Of a DNA stretch of 64,000 nucleotides, positions 17,024 to 26,491 are shown piece after piece. A program made the translations under genes and the position numbers. Source of the stretch: Ramlibacter monticola (lineage in GTDB: Bacteria; Pseudomonadota; Gammaproteobacteria; Burkholderiales; Burkholderiaceae_C); the NCBI RefSeq assembly GCF_016722785.1, contig NZ_JAEQNE010000001.1, positions 62,001 through 126,000 of the forward strand. Direction: 5' to 3'. Each line of letters opens with the position of its first letter. Position 1 is the stretch's first letter. The notes beneath the pieces were generated by a model. That model made no database searches. It had not been told where the DNA came from and saw nothing but the letters and a program-made list of their open reading frames with translations.

Positions 17024-18895
17024 TCAGGTTGTCTGGATCGGAAGGGAAGGAGTGGCAAGCGCTGGAGCCGGCGGCCTGCCGCCCGCCTGCACGAAGGCCA
17101 GCGCTTCGGCGAAGGAACGCAGCACCAGGTCCACCTCGCCCTGCAGCGCCGATTCGTCGGGACTGTCCGCATCGAGCGGCAGCCGCACCGTGGCGAGCAC
17201 GGCGCGCGGCAGGCGCCGGCGCAGTTCGCGGCAGGCGGAGAGCCATGGCGTCAAGGCGCCTTGCTCGGGACACGCGACGAACACGGTCGAAATGCGCTCC
17301 GCCAGGCCGGATTCGGTCTCCTCGCGCTCCGGCTCGTGCGGCAGGGTCACGCTGCGGGCGTCGATCCCGGTGTCGGCCAGCGCGCGCACCAGCAGTTCGG
17401 CCTCGAACTCGTCGCGCTCGAGCGGCAGGCTGGCGCACAGGACGATGGCGGACGCGCTCGCGTGCAGCGGCCCCTGCCACCGGCCGAGGCGCGCCTCGCG
17501 CATGCGGCGCAGGTGCCCGCCCACGTTCGCCTCCACCAGGCTGGCGGTCCGCGCCTTGCGGCCGCTCCGCCGCACTGCACGGCCCCCGGTGAGCCATTCG
17601 ACCAGGCCGACCAGCGTCTTGCGCAGGGCCTGCAGTTGCGACTCGTGCAGGCGACCCTGGCGGTGGTCGGCCGCCGCCAGCGCCGTGGCGGGCAGCAGGA
17701 CGTGGTCGCAGTAGGACGCGAAGCCGCGGCGCGCCAGCCAGGCGCAGGCGTCTTCCTGGACGTCGCGCAGTTCCCCGGCGAGCGCACGGTGATAGAGCCG
17801 CTGGCCCTGCGTGATGCCGGGGCTGTCGCCGAAGAAGATCGTGATGGGCTGCAGGGCCCGCACGTACCGGCCCGCGACCACCAGGCACAGCGTCAGCGGC
17901 GTGGACAGGATGAGGCCCACCGGTCCCCAGAGCGTGCTCCAGAACAGGGCCGCGACGATGATCGCCACCGGCGCCAGGCCGCTGCTGTGGCCATAGACGT
18001 TCGGTTCGATGACGTTGGCCACCGCGAGTTCGGCGACGAGCAGCACGCCGACGGCCTGCAGCACCAGGGACCAGCCCGGATCGACCGCGGCGGCGAATAC
18101 CGCGATCGCGACGCCCGCGGCGAGGATGCCCACATACGGCAGGATGCGCAGCAGTGCCACGAGCGCGCCGAACAGCGCCGCGTGCGGGAGGCCGATCACC
18201 CACAGCGCCACCGCGACGACGACGCCGAGCGACAGGTTCACCACCATCTGCGTGAGGAAGAAGCGCGAGATCCCGCTGGCCGCGTCCGCCACCGCCTGCA
18301 GGGTCGAGGCCAGCTCGGTCCGGCCCGCGAGGCGCAGCAGCCGGTCGCGCAGCGCGTCCTGGTCCAGCAGCATGAACACCAGCAGCACCAGCACGACCCC
18401 GCATTCCGCCATGGCGCGGCCGATCGCGCCGAGCAGCCGCGGAACGGCCTGTGCCGGCGGTGCGCGCTCGTCCGCCGCAGCGCCGGCTGGCGCCGTGCTT
18501 CGCGGTTCGGGCGCGGCCAGGCCCAGCTCGCCGCGCCACTTCTCGAGGGGGCCTACGGTGAGTTCACGCACCTGCTCGACTTTCGCGAGCATGCGGGCGC
18601 GGTACTGCGGAAGGTCCGCGGCGACCGCGGCGAGCTGGAAGGCGAGCACCGAGGCCAGCGCCAGCACGGCGCCGCCCACCAGCGCCACCGACGCGATGGT
18701 CGCCGCGCGCCGCGGCAGGCCCAGGCGGCGCAGCTGGCGCACCAGCGGCGCGATCACCAGGCTCAGGATCAGGGCCAGCGTGAGCGGCTCCAGCACCTGC
18801 TGCCCGAAATGCACCAGGGCAATGAAGCAGCAGGCCGGCAGCAGCCAGCCGGTCGGAAGCCGCTCACGGAATGTCTGGAGGTCCAGGCTGTCCAC
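17024..18895 (-). CDS. AI-2E family permease with soluble C-terminal extension
   Basis: A 623-residue inner-membrane protein. The N-terminal 370 residues hold the hydrophobic segments of the AI-2E/PerM family, including PYVGILAAGVAIAVF and the end motif GPVGLILSTPLTLCLVVAGRYV. A cytoplasmic region of about 250 residues follows and contains a Rossmann-like stretch (SAIVLCASLPLERDEFEAELLVRAL). Family members export small molecules; the AI-2 link is historical and no AI-2 enzyme is present here. GTG start six bases after the MgtC stop, ten bases before mlaA. Confidence 0.82.
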   Translation of the reverse strand: MDSLDLQTFRERLPTGWLLPACCFIALVHFGQQVLEPLTLALILSLVIAPLVRQLRRLGLPRRAATIASVALVGGAVLALASVLAFQLAAVAADLPQYRARMLAKVEQVRELTVGPLEKWRGELGLAAPEPRSTAPAGAAADERAPPAQAVPRLLGAIGRAMAECGVVLVLLVFMLLDQDALRDRLLRLAGRTELASTLQAVADAASGISRFFLTQMVVNLSLGVVVAVALWVIGLPHAALFGALVALLRILPYVGILAAGVAIAVFAAAVDPGWSLVLQAVGVLLVAELAVANVIEPNVYGHSSGLAPVAIIVAALFWSTLWGPVGLILSTPLTLCLVVAGRYVRALQPITIFFGDSPGITQGQRLYHRALAGELRDVQEDACAWLARRGFASYCDHVLLPATALAAADHRQGRLHESQLQALRKTLVGLVEWLTGGRAVRRSGRKARTASLVEANVGGHLRRMREARLGRWQGPLHASASAIVLCASLPLERDEFEAELLVRALADTGIDARSVTLPHEPEREETESGLAERISTVFVACPEQGALTPWLSACRELRRRLPRAVLATVRLPLDADSPDESALQGEVDLVLRSFAEALAFVQAGGRPPAPALATPSLPIQTT

Positions 18896-18901
18896 TGCCG
18901 C

Positions 18902-19642
18902 TCAATTGCGCACCGGCACGATGCTGAAGCGCGCCACGTCGTGCGCGCGTGCGAGCTCCTGCGCCAGCAGCGCCGGCGAGGTCGACCGCGAGCGATCCAG
19001 CGCCACGACGCCGAAGCGCCACAGCGGCTGGCTGTCGCTGAAGGTGATGCTGAAGCTCTCGCGTACCACGCGGTAGCCGTGCGCCAGCGCCACGTCCACC
19101 ATCTCCTCGAACGCCGGCGCGGCATCCTTGTGGAAGGTGAGGCAGACGTCGAAGGCGGCACGACCCGGCAGCTTGCGCTCGATCTCGTGCACCAGGGTCA
19201 TGGAGAGCATGCTCAGGAGCGCGAGCAGCAGCGCCGCCGCGTACAGCTCCACCCCGAGCAGCACGCCGGTGGCGGCCGCGGCCCACAGCGACGCCGCGGT
19301 CGTGAGGCCGCTGACGCTCAGCCCGTCCTTGACGATCACGCCGGCGCAGAGGAAGCCGATGCCCGACACCACGCCTTGGATCACGCGCGTCGGGTCGACA
19401 CTCAACTGCGGGGTCGCGCCCCCGAACCAGAGCGGCGCATAACCGACGAACACGGTCAGCGCGGTCGAGGCCATGCACACCAAGCCATAGGTGCGCATGC
19501 CGGCGGCACGCCCGTTGTACGAGCGCTCGTAGCCGACCACCATGCCGAGCAGCAGCGCACCGAGCAGGTTGAGGCCGATCAGGGCGTTCGCCGCGAGGAA
19601 GTCGCCGCTCCAGTACAGCGCAAGATGGCGGGCGGAGATCAT
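18902..19642 (-). CDS. MgtC/SapB-family membrane protein
   Basis: A 246-residue protein with N-terminal membrane segments carrying the MgtC signature LLGMVVGYERSYNGRAAGMRTYGLVC and GIGFLCAGVIVKDG, and a C-terminal soluble ACT-like domain from about residue 165. MgtC proteins are tied to magnesium limitation, acid stress and modulation of ATP synthase. It sits 14 bases after the RND permease stop and six bases before the AI-2E gene, so it is co-transcribed with an efflux pump. Confidence 0.85.
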   Translation of the reverse strand: MISARHLALYWSGDFLAANALIGLNLLGALLLGMVVGYERSYNGRAAGMRTYGLVCMASTALTVFVGYAPLWFGGATPQLSVDPTRVIQGVVSGIGFLCAGVIVKDGLSVSGLTTAASLWAAAATGVLLGVELYAAALLLALLSMLSMTLVHEIERKLPGRAAFDVCLTFHKDAAPAFEEMVDVALAHGYRVVRESFSITFSDSQPLWRFGVVALDRSRSTSPALLAQELARAHDVARFSIVPVRN

Positions 19643-19656
19643 GCGTCGGCTGCCGG

Positions 19657-22600
19657 TCAGGCCACGGGCAGCGGCTCGGCGGCGACGCGCGCTTCGCCGG
19701 CGGGCTGCGCCCGCCGCACCTTGAACCAGGCCGCATACAGGGCCGGCACGAAGAAGATCGTCAGCAGCGTGGCGATCGTGAGTCCGCCCATGATGGCGAT
19801 CGCCATCGGGCCCCAGAACACGCTGCGCGTGAGCGGGACCATGGCCAGCACGGTGGCGGCGGCGGTCAGCACCACCGGACGCGTCCGGTGCACGGCGGCC
19901 TCGACGACGGCGGTCCAGGGGTCGGCCCCGTTGTCCATCTCGGTCTGCACCTGGTCGATCAGGATCACCGCGTTGCGCATGATCATCCCGCCCAGCGCGA
20001 TGATCCCCAGGATCGCGACGAAGCCGAGCGGAGCGCGCGTCATCAGCAGCGCCGCCACGACGCCGATGAGGCCCAGCGGCGCGGTGAGGAACACCATCCA
20101 CATGAGCGAGAAGCTTTGCAGCTGCAGCATGAGGATCAGCAGGATGGTCAGCACCATCACCGGGGCGACGGCGGCCAGCGCGGTGTTGGCCTTGTCGCTT
20201 TCCTCCACGGCGCCACCCACGTCGATGCGGTAGCCGGCCGGCAGCCTGGCCTCGATGTCCTTGAGCAGCGGCCGGATGGTCTGGGTGACGGACACGCCCT
20301 GCTCGCCGTCCTTCACGTCGGCACGCACGGTGATCGCCATGTCGCGGTTGCGCCGCCACAGCACGGGCTCTTCCAGCTCGTTCTTCACGCGGGCCACCTG
20401 CGACAGCGGCACCACGGTGCCCTGGCGGGTGAAGAGGTTCACGTCCTTCAGCGTGTCCAGGTCGAGGCGCTCCGAAGGCACGGCGCGCGCCACGATGTCG
20501 ATCAGGTTCTCGTGCTCGCGCAGCTGCGACAGCGGCGCGCCGGTCATCACCGTCTGCGCGACCAGCGAGACGTCGGCGGGCGTGAGCCCCAGGGCACGCG
20601 CCTTGTCCTGGTCGAGTTCCACCCGCAGCGTGCGCACCGGGTCGAACCAATCGAGCTGCATGTCGCGCACGGCGGGGCTGGACGCCACCAACTTTTCGAC
20701 TTCGCGGGCGATGGCGCGCACCTTCTGGGTGTCCGGTCCAACCACGCGGAACTGCACCGGGAAGCCCACGGGCGGCCCCATCTCCAGCCGGGTGACGCGC
20801 ACCCACGCCTGCGGGAACTCGCCGGGCATGGAAGCCATCAGGCGCGAGCGCACCCGCTCGCGCGCCTCCATGTCCTTGGTCATCACCACGAACTGGGCGT
20901 AGCCGGCGTTGGGCAGTTCCGGCGACAGCGCGAGGTAGAAGCGCGGGCCGCCGGCGCCGGTGTAGGCGGTGAAGAAGCGGATGTCCTCGTCCTTCTTCAG
21001 CACCGCTTCCATGTGCCTGACTTGCTCCTCGGTGGCCTTGAAGGAAGCACCTTCCTTCAGCCGCAGCTCCACGATGAGTTCCGGGCGCGAACTGTTGGGG
21101 AAGAACTGCTGCGGCACGAGACGCATGGCGTACAGGGCGACGGCCAGCGCGCCCACCGTCACGCCGATCACGAGCCAGCGGCGTTCCAGCGCCAGGTCGA
21201 TGCCGCGGCGCAGCTTCCGGTAGAAGGGCGTGCCGTAGGGGTCGCCGCCATGGTGGTGCTTGCCGAAATCCTTGGGCAGCAGCTTCACCGCGAGGTAGGG
21301 CGTGAAGATGCCCGACACGATCCACGAGAACAGCACCGCGACGCCGACGATCCAGAAGATGCCGCCGGCGTATTCGGCGGTGACGGACTTGGCGAAGCCG
21401 ATCGGCATGAAGCCGGCCACCGTGATCAGCGCGCCGGTCAGGCGCGGCATGGCGGTGGCGGAGTAGGAGTAGGCGGCGGCCTTCAGGCGGTCCCAGCCCT
21501 CTTCCATCTTCACCGCCATCATCTCGACCGAGATGATGGAGTCGTCCACCAGCAGGCCCAGCGCGATGATCAGCGAACCGAGCGAGACGCGCTCCAGGTT
21601 CCAGCCCATGGCGAGCATGACCACGGCGACGACACCCAGCACCAGCGGCACCGACAACGCCACGATGATGCCGGTGCGCAGGCCCAGGCTCACCAGGCTC
21701 ACGGCCAGCACGATCGCCAGCGCTTCCAGCAGGGAGCGCTCGAACTCCCACACCGAGTCCTTCACGGTGGTGGGCTGGTCGGCCACGCGTTCCAGCTCCA
21801 CGCCGTGCGGCAGTTCGGCCTGGACCTTCGCGACCGCCTGTTCGACGGCTTCACCGAGCTTGACGATGTTGCCGTCGTCGCTCATCGAGATGCCCAGCAT
21901 CAGCACCTGCTGGCCGTTGTGGCGCACCGTGAAGACCGGCGGGTCCTCGTAGCCGCGCGTGATGGTGGTGAAGTCGCCCAGCTTGATCTGGCGTCCGCCG
22001 GCCGAGACGGGCACGTTGCGGATGTCGTCCAGGTTCTTGAACTGGCCGCTCACACGCAGGAACACGCGGTCGCCGTGGGTGTCGACCAGGCCGCTGGCGA
22101 GCATGTCGTTCTGCGCGCGCAGGCTGTCGGCGATCTGCGCCGGCGTGATGCCCAGGGCCGCCAGCCGCTGGTGCGAGAACTCCACGTACACGCGCTGCTG
22201 CTGCTTGCCGAACAGGTCCACCTTCTTGACCATGGGCACCTTCAGCAGCCGGCGCTTGATGTCCTCGGCGATGTCGGCAAGCTCGGCGTGGACTATGCCG
22301 TCGCCCTTGACGGCGTACAGCAGGCCGTACACGTCCCCGAATTCGTCGTTGAAAATGGGGCCGATCACCCCATCGGGCAGTTCCAGCTTGATGTCGGAGA
22401 ACTTCTTGCGCGCCTGGTACCAGGCCTCGCGCTGGTCCTTCTTCGAGGTGCTGCCCTTGACGGTGATGGTCAGCCCGCCGTAGCCCTGGCGCGCATAGGT
22501 CACGACCTTCTCGAAGTGATCGAGCTGCTCGAACTTCTTCTCCAGGCGGTTGAGGACTTCGTCCTGGATCTGCTGCGCGGTCGCGCCGGGCCAGATCACG

Positions 22601-22752
22601 GTGGCCGTCATCGAGGGCACCGAGAAGTTCGGGTCCTCGAGCTGGCCGAGCTTGCCGAATCCCAGCACGCCCGCCACGGCGATGACGAGGATCAGGAACA
22701 GCACCACGGCACGGTGGCCGAGCGCCCATTCGGTGAGGTTGAAGGATTTCAT
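19657..22752 (-). CDS. RND efflux permease (HAE1/AcrB type)
   Basis: Inner-membrane proton-driven efflux permease of 1,031 residues, the usual length. It shows 12 hydrophobic segments, the TM4 proton-relay motif GLLVDDSIISVEMM, and two large periplasmic loops. ATGA at 22752 overlaps the membrane-fusion gene stop. With the fusion protein and outer-membrane factor upstream it forms a tripartite pump. The spectrum (drugs, lipids or solvents) cannot be read from sequence. Metal-type (CzcA) motifs were not evident. Confidence 0.9.
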   Translation of the reverse strand: MKSFNLTEWALGHRAVVLFLILVIAVAGVLGFGKLGQLEDPNFSVPSMTATVIWPGATAQQIQDEVLNRLEKKFEQLDHFEKVVTYARQGYGGLTITVKGSTSKKDQREAWYQARKKFSDIKLELPDGVIGPIFNDEFGDVYGLLYAVKGDGIVHAELADIAEDIKRRLLKVPMVKKVDLFGKQQQRVYVEFSHQRLAALGITPAQIADSLRAQNDMLASGLVDTHGDRVFLRVSGQFKNLDDIRNVPVSAGGRQIKLGDFTTITRGYEDPPVFTVRHNGQQVLMLGISMSDDGNIVKLGEAVEQAVAKVQAELPHGVELERVADQPTTVKDSVWEFERSLLEALAIVLAVSLVSLGLRTGIIVALSVPLVLGVVAVVMLAMGWNLERVSLGSLIIALGLLVDDSIISVEMMAVKMEEGWDRLKAAAYSYSATAMPRLTGALITVAGFMPIGFAKSVTAEYAGGIFWIVGVAVLFSWIVSGIFTPYLAVKLLPKDFGKHHHGGDPYGTPFYRKLRRGIDLALERRWLVIGVTVGALAVALYAMRLVPQQFFPNSSRPELIVELRLKEGASFKATEEQVRHMEAVLKKDEDIRFFTAYTGAGGPRFYLALSPELPNAGYAQFVVMTKDMEARERVRSRLMASMPGEFPQAWVRVTRLEMGPPVGFPVQFRVVGPDTQKVRAIAREVEKLVASSPAVRDMQLDWFDPVRTLRVELDQDKARALGLTPADVSLVAQTVMTGAPLSQLREHENLIDIVARAVPSERLDLDTLKDVNLFTRQGTVVPLSQVARVKNELEEPVLWRRNRDMAITVRADVKDGEQGVSVTQTIRPLLKDIEARLPAGYRIDVGGAVEESDKANTALAAVAPVMVLTILLILMLQLQSFSLMWMVFLTAPLGLIGVVAALLMTRAPLGFVAILGIIALGGMIMRNAVILIDQVQTEMDNGADPWTAVVEAAVHRTRPVVLTAAATVLAMVPLTRSVFWGPMAIAIMGGLTIATLLTIFFVPALYAAWFKVRRAQPAGEARVAAEPLPVA

Positions 22753-23867
22753 CGCGCGGCCTGGCTCACTTCGACGGCACGGTCCGCGCCGGACAGCGCG
22801 ACCTTCAGGCCGGGCGCCATCTTCTGCACGCCCGCGGTGACGACCAGCGTTCCGGCGGGCAGGCCGGAGAGCAGCACGTCGTCGTTGCGAAAGCCGTGGA
22901 CGGTGACGGGCACCATTTCCACGAGCGCGAAGGCGTCCGTGCCCGTGGCGCGGCGCACCGCCCACACCGCAGGCTTGCCGTTGTTCTGCGTGATGGCCGC
23001 CGCCGGGATGGCGGCCACCGTGGTCTGCGCAGTGGGACGTTCCGCAACCAGGGTCGCGGTCGCGCCCAGCGGCAGGCGTCGCGTCGAGACGGGTTTCAGG
23101 CGCGCGCGGAAGGTGCGGGTCTGCGGCACGGCCTCGGGCGACATCTCGCGCAGGACCACGTCGAAGCTTTCGCCCGGCGCGCTCGCGAGGGACGCCTTGA
23201 ACTTCCCCTTGGTGAAGTTCGCGAGGTGGTCCTCCGGCACGTCCACCACGATCTCGGGCTCCCCCTCGGCGGCGATGGAGACGATGGGCAGCCCTTCGGC
23301 GACCACCTGCCCGACCTCGAACTTGACCGCGGTGACGACGCCGCTGCGCGGGGCGCGCAGCACCGTGTAATTCAAGCGGTTGCGGGCCAGCTCCAGGTTG
23401 CGCGCCTGCGCTTGCGCCGTCGCTTCGGCCGTCCTGGCGCCGCTGTGCGCCTTTTCATCGTCGGAGTCGCTGACGGAACCGTCGGCCTTCAGGGCATTGA
23501 GCCGCTGGCGGTCCGATTCGGCCTGGCGCGCCTGCGTGGTGGCGGCGGTGAGCTGCTGCTGCGCCGCTTCCACCGCAAGCCGGTAGTCGGCGTCGTCGAG
23601 CACGGCGAGCACGTCGCCCTCGCGGACGGTCTGCCCGACATCGACCTTGCGTTGCACGACCTTGCCGCCCACGCGGAAGGCTTGGTCCACTTCGTGCCGT
23701 GCGCGCACGGTACCGACGTAGCGGTTCGCCTCGCGCGCGGCGTCGTAGCGGATTTCGGCGGTGCGCACCGGCCGCGGGGCCTCGGCGGTGGGCTTGTTCG
23801 GGGTGCAGGCGGCAAGCAGCGCCGCCAGGGGGACGGCGAGCAGGGCCGCGGCGTGTGAGGTATTCAA
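22749..23867 (-). CDS. RND periplasmic adaptor (membrane fusion lipoprotein)
   Basis: A 372-residue periplasmic adaptor with a TTG start at 23867, chosen because GAGGAG lies five bases before it and because the lipobox (LLAAC, C21) then follows directly. The biotinyl-lipoyl halves (VGGKVVQRKVDVGQTV and LRAPRSGVVTAVKFEVGQVV), a coiled-coil hairpin between them and the barrel region are in the expected order. It links the RND permease to the outer-membrane factor. Confidence 0.88.
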   Translation of the reverse strand: MNTSHAAALLAVPLAALLAACTPNKPTAEAPRPVRTAEIRYDAAREANRYVGTVRARHEVDQAFRVGGKVVQRKVDVGQTVREGDVLAVLDDADYRLAVEAAQQQLTAATTQARQAESDRQRLNALKADGSVSDSDDEKAHSGARTAEATAQAQARNLELARNRLNYTVLRAPRSGVVTAVKFEVGQVVAEGLPIVSIAAEGEPEIVVDVPEDHLANFTKGKFKASLASAPGESFDVVLREMSPEAVPQTRTFRARLKPVSTRRLPLGATATLVAERPTAQTTVAAIPAAAITQNNGKPAVWAVRRATGTDAFALVEMVPVTVHGFRNDDVLLSGLPAGTLVVTAGVQKMAPGLKVALSGADRAVEVSQAAR

Positions 23868-23895
23868 GACAGCTCCTCGTGGCGATCGATGGGGT

Positions 23896-25347
23896 TCAGG
23901 AATGGGTGGAAGGTGGGGTGCCGGTCGCGGCGGGCTGCGGCTCGAAGGCCTGCCAGCCGCCGCCCAGCGCCTTGTAGAGGCGCACGCTGTCGAGCAGCAG
24001 TTGCGTGTCGCTGTCGTTGGCGCCGAGCCGCACCGCCAGGCGCGTGCGCTGCGCATCGAGCAGCGGCAACAGGTCGATCTGCCCGCGGTCGTACAGCGAC
24101 TGCGCGCGCCCCAGGGCCGAATCGGCGGAGTTGGCGGCGTTGCGCAGGTCGACGGCGCGGCGGCGTTCGTCGCCGAGCGCGACCAGCGCGTTCTCCACAT
24201 CCTCCAGGGCACGCACGATGCCGTCCTCGTAGCGCATCACGGCTTCGGACTGCGCGCTTTCGGCGATCTCGTTGATGCTGCGGGTGCGACCCGCGTTGAA
24301 GAGCGGCATCGCCAGCAGGCCCGCGACATTGCGGAAGTGCGCCGCGCCGACGTCGATGTTGTTCAATTCCAGGCTCTCGCGGCCGAACACGGCGCCAAGG
24401 AACAGGCGCGGGAACCACTCGGCCTGGGCCTGCTGCCGGCGGGCGTTGGCGGCGTCCAGCTGCGACTTGAGCGCGAGCAGGTCCGGACGGCGTTCCAGCA
24501 GGGTGGCGGGCTGGCCCGGCCGCGCCGGCGGCACGGTGAGCTCGCCGCCGTGGGTCGCGATGCCGGCCGCGTTCACGGCCTGGTCGCCCACCAGCACCGC
24601 GATGCGATGACGCGAGACGGCCACGACCGTCTCGAGCGGCGGGATCGCGGCGCGTGCGCGCGAAGCCTCCGTGGCGGCCCGCTCGACGTCGAACGGGGTG
24701 GCGAGGCCGGCCCGCTGGCGCGCTGTCACCAGGCGCAGGGTTTCGTCCTGCGCGGCAGAGATCGCGCGCACCGTCTCGAGTTGGCGCAGGGCGCCCACGA
24801 GGGTGAAGTAGTTGGTGGCGACGTCACTTACGACCAGCAGCCGCACGCCGCTCGCGCCGTGCTCCGCCGCCAGGGCGTCGGCGGCCGCGGCGGCGGCGCC
24901 CGCACGGAGGCGCCCGGAGAGGTCGATCTCCCAGGAGACGTCGAGGCCCGCGCTGCCCCGCTGGATGTCGGGCATGTGCTGCTTCACCGCGGCGTCGTGG
25001 CCCGTCTTGGCGTCCTGCCCGCTGGCGCTCAGCCCGATGCTGGGGAACAGCACGGAACGGCTGATCGTCTCTCCCGCACGGGCCGCGCGCACGCGCTGGA
25101 CGGCCATGCGGATGTCCCGGTTCTCGCGCGCGGCGCGGCGCACCAGGTCGGAGAGCACGGGGTCGCCGTAGCTTTCCCACCAGGCGACCTCGGGCGCGTC
25201 CTGGGCCTCCGCCGGCGCGGCGAAGCGGACCGGCACGTCGACCGAAGAGTGGAGGTTGGGAGTGGCGCAGCCGGCCAGCCCCAGCGCGACCGCGATCGCG
25301 AGGGTGGCGGCCAGCGGCGTGGCGGCAGGGCGTGGATGATTCGGCAT
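23896..25347 (-). CDS. Outer-membrane efflux lipoprotein (NodT/TolC family)
   Basis: A 483-residue outer-membrane factor with lipobox LAGC (C27). It carries family landmarks WWESYGDPVLSDLVRRA, SWEIDLSGRLR and LLERRPDLLALKSQL. It is the first gene of the seven-gene run that continues through MFP, RND, MgtC, AI-2E, MlaA and the small lipoprotein. The shared 42-bp promoter element lies 57 bp upstream. Confidence 0.9.
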   Translation of the reverse strand: MPNHPRPAATPLAATLAIAVALGLAGCATPNLHSSVDVPVRFAAPAEAQDAPEVAWWESYGDPVLSDLVRRAARENRDIRMAVQRVRAARAGETISRSVLFPSIGLSASGQDAKTGHDAAVKQHMPDIQRGSAGLDVSWEIDLSGRLRAGAAAAAADALAAEHGASGVRLLVVSDVATNYFTLVGALRQLETVRAISAAQDETLRLVTARQRAGLATPFDVERAATEASRARAAIPPLETVVAVSRHRIAVLVGDQAVNAAGIATHGGELTVPPARPGQPATLLERRPDLLALKSQLDAANARRQQAQAEWFPRLFLGAVFGRESLELNNIDVGAAHFRNVAGLLAMPLFNAGRTRSINEIAESAQSEAVMRYEDGIVRALEDVENALVALGDERRRAVDLRNAANSADSALGRAQSLYDRGQIDLLPLLDAQRTRLAVRLGANDSDTQLLLDSVRLYKALGGGWQAFEPQPAATGTPPSTHS

Positions 25348-25381
25348 GGTCCCGGTCGTGAGAGGAAGTCGATGGGGAGAG

Positions 25382-25445
25382 CGTAAGAAGCGGCGGGCGC
25401 GGAGTCGTCAGTGAAGCGTCGTCGTTCGGTCGTACTTCGGTCGCC
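25382..25445 (-). promoter_or_regulatory. Shared regulon promoter, copy 1 (efflux/MlaA operon)
   Basis: The 42-bp element occupies 25404-25445. The minus-strand -35 CTGACG is at 25406-25411 and the -10 CTTACG at 25382-25387, 18 bp apart. GTC triplets recur every 11 bp across the element. Predicted transcription start near 25375 gives a leader of about 28 bases to the outer-membrane factor gene. Confidence 0.7.
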
Positions 25446-25466
25446 TGCGGGGCGCAGGCGCCGCGC

Positions 25467-25916
25467 TCAGACTCGCGCGTGGAGGGCCTTCAGCTCGGCG
25501 CGGCAGGCCTCGCCGAAGGCCTTCAGGGGATCGGCATCGACGGAGCGCGCGATGCGGCCCATCTCCTCCAGCGTCACGTTGCTGGCGAAGTACTGCTCCG
25601 TGATGCGCATCAGGAGCCGCTCCGCCTCGGCGAGCACGGGGGCGGAGGCGGCGAGCCGGATGCGGTTGAGGAGCGCGTAGGCGGGCAGCAGGGTCTCGGG
25701 GTGTTCCAGCGTGTGCGTCAGCGCGTCCATCAGGAGCCGGCCGCATTCGCCGATGAACTCGCCGTACAGCGTCTCGCGCTTGCGGACATCCAGCCGGATC
25801 ATTTCGCGCCGGCTGTGCGTCTTCTGGGTGATCCATGCCGTGGCGATGGTGGCGCCGCCGCCGGCGAGCGAGCCCACGACGCCCGCCATGGCGCCGACGA
25901 CGCTGATCTCGGTCAC
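25467..25916 (-). CDS. Membrane-anchored protein of unknown function
   Basis: A 149-residue protein with one N-terminal hydrophobic segment (VVGAMAGVVGSLAGGGATIATAWI) followed by a basic, helical cytoplasmic part (RREMIRLDVRKRETLYGEFIGEC). It is the last gene of the DUF3141 operon, ten bases after the preceding gene and only about 20 bases before the next promoter element. No family is recognised. Confidence 0.65.
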   Translation of the reverse strand: MTEISVVGAMAGVVGSLAGGGATIATAWITQKTHSRREMIRLDVRKRETLYGEFIGECGRLLMDALTHTLEHPETLLPAYALLNRIRLAASAPVLAEAERLLMRITEQYFASNVTLEEMGRIARSVDADPLKAFGEACRAELKALHARV

Positions 25917-25926
25917 GGTGCGGCGC

Positions 25927-26262
25927 TCACGCCGGGGGCCAGTCCGCCGCCAGGTCGGGGAAGGACTTGCGCAGGCGCTCGACCACGACCATCTCGATCG
26001 CGGCAGTCTGGCGCTGGCCCAGTTGATCGGCCGACTTCTCGCGCACGGCGAAGTGCAGCATCAGGAGGTCGTGCAGCTTCACGAACGCCCGGGAATTCTT
26101 CGTGCCGCAGACGGAGTCATCGCCGTGCAGCACGCGTTCCACCACGCCGCGCTGCAACAGCGGCACGCGGCAGAGCTGCGCCAGGCGCGCGACTTCCCGG
26201 TCGATGTCCTCGAGGTTGCTCGCGAACCGCCCCACGCGGTAGCCATCCTGCTGCATGGTCAT
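25927..26262 (-). CDS. Hypothetical protein in the DUF3141 operon
   Basis: A 111-residue soluble protein, mostly helical, with no signal peptide or recognised motif. Its ATG at 26262 overlaps the stop of the 70-residue gene by four bases (ATGA), supporting translation as part of the operon. Segments such as LAQLCRVPLLQRGVVERVL and LHDLLMLHFAVREK suggest a small regulator or granule-associated protein, but nothing proves it. Confidence 0.6.
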   Translation of the reverse strand: MTMQQDGYRVGRFASNLEDIDREVARLAQLCRVPLLQRGVVERVLHGDDSVCGTKNSRAFVKLHDLLMLHFAVREKSADQLGQRQTAAIEMVVVERLRKSFPDLAADWPPA

Positions 26263-26471
26263 GGCTCGCCTCCCGAGGGCGGATCGCCCGGACCGGCCGC
26301 GAGGTCGCGCGCGATCGAATCGAGCAGTTCGCGCCCGGAGGCGAACTCGCGCTGCTGGCCGGTGACCAGGTTCTCCAGGCGGCCAGCCAGCGCGTCCGGC
26401 TGCGCATCGTTGCGCACCTTGATCACGTAGGACCGCCGGTTCGGGTACTTCGATTCCGGTTGGAAGGGCAT
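26259..26471 (-). CDS. Small conserved-looking protein (70 residues)
   Basis: A short soluble protein with the core RSYVIKVRNDAQPDALAGRL followed by ENLVTGQQREFASGRELL. Many bacteria have short proteins with this YVI(K/R)VR...GRxE...SGxxxxF...EL pattern, with no known function. I took the ATG at 26471 because GGGAG lies seven bases upstream. An in-frame ATG at 26495 would add eight residues and would overlap the stop of the acetate kinase remnant as ATGA, so it may be the older start. Confidence 0.6.
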   Translation of the reverse strand: MPFQPESKYPNRRSYVIKVRNDAQPDALAGRLENLVTGQQREFASGRELLDSIARDLAAGPGDPPSGGEP

Positions 26472-26491
26472 GGTCGGTCTCCCGGGATGAC

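Noticed and set aside
17024-18895. Quorum-sensing (AI-2) system
   Set aside because: The AI-2E name is historical; no luxS-, lsr- or AI-2 receptor-like gene is present.
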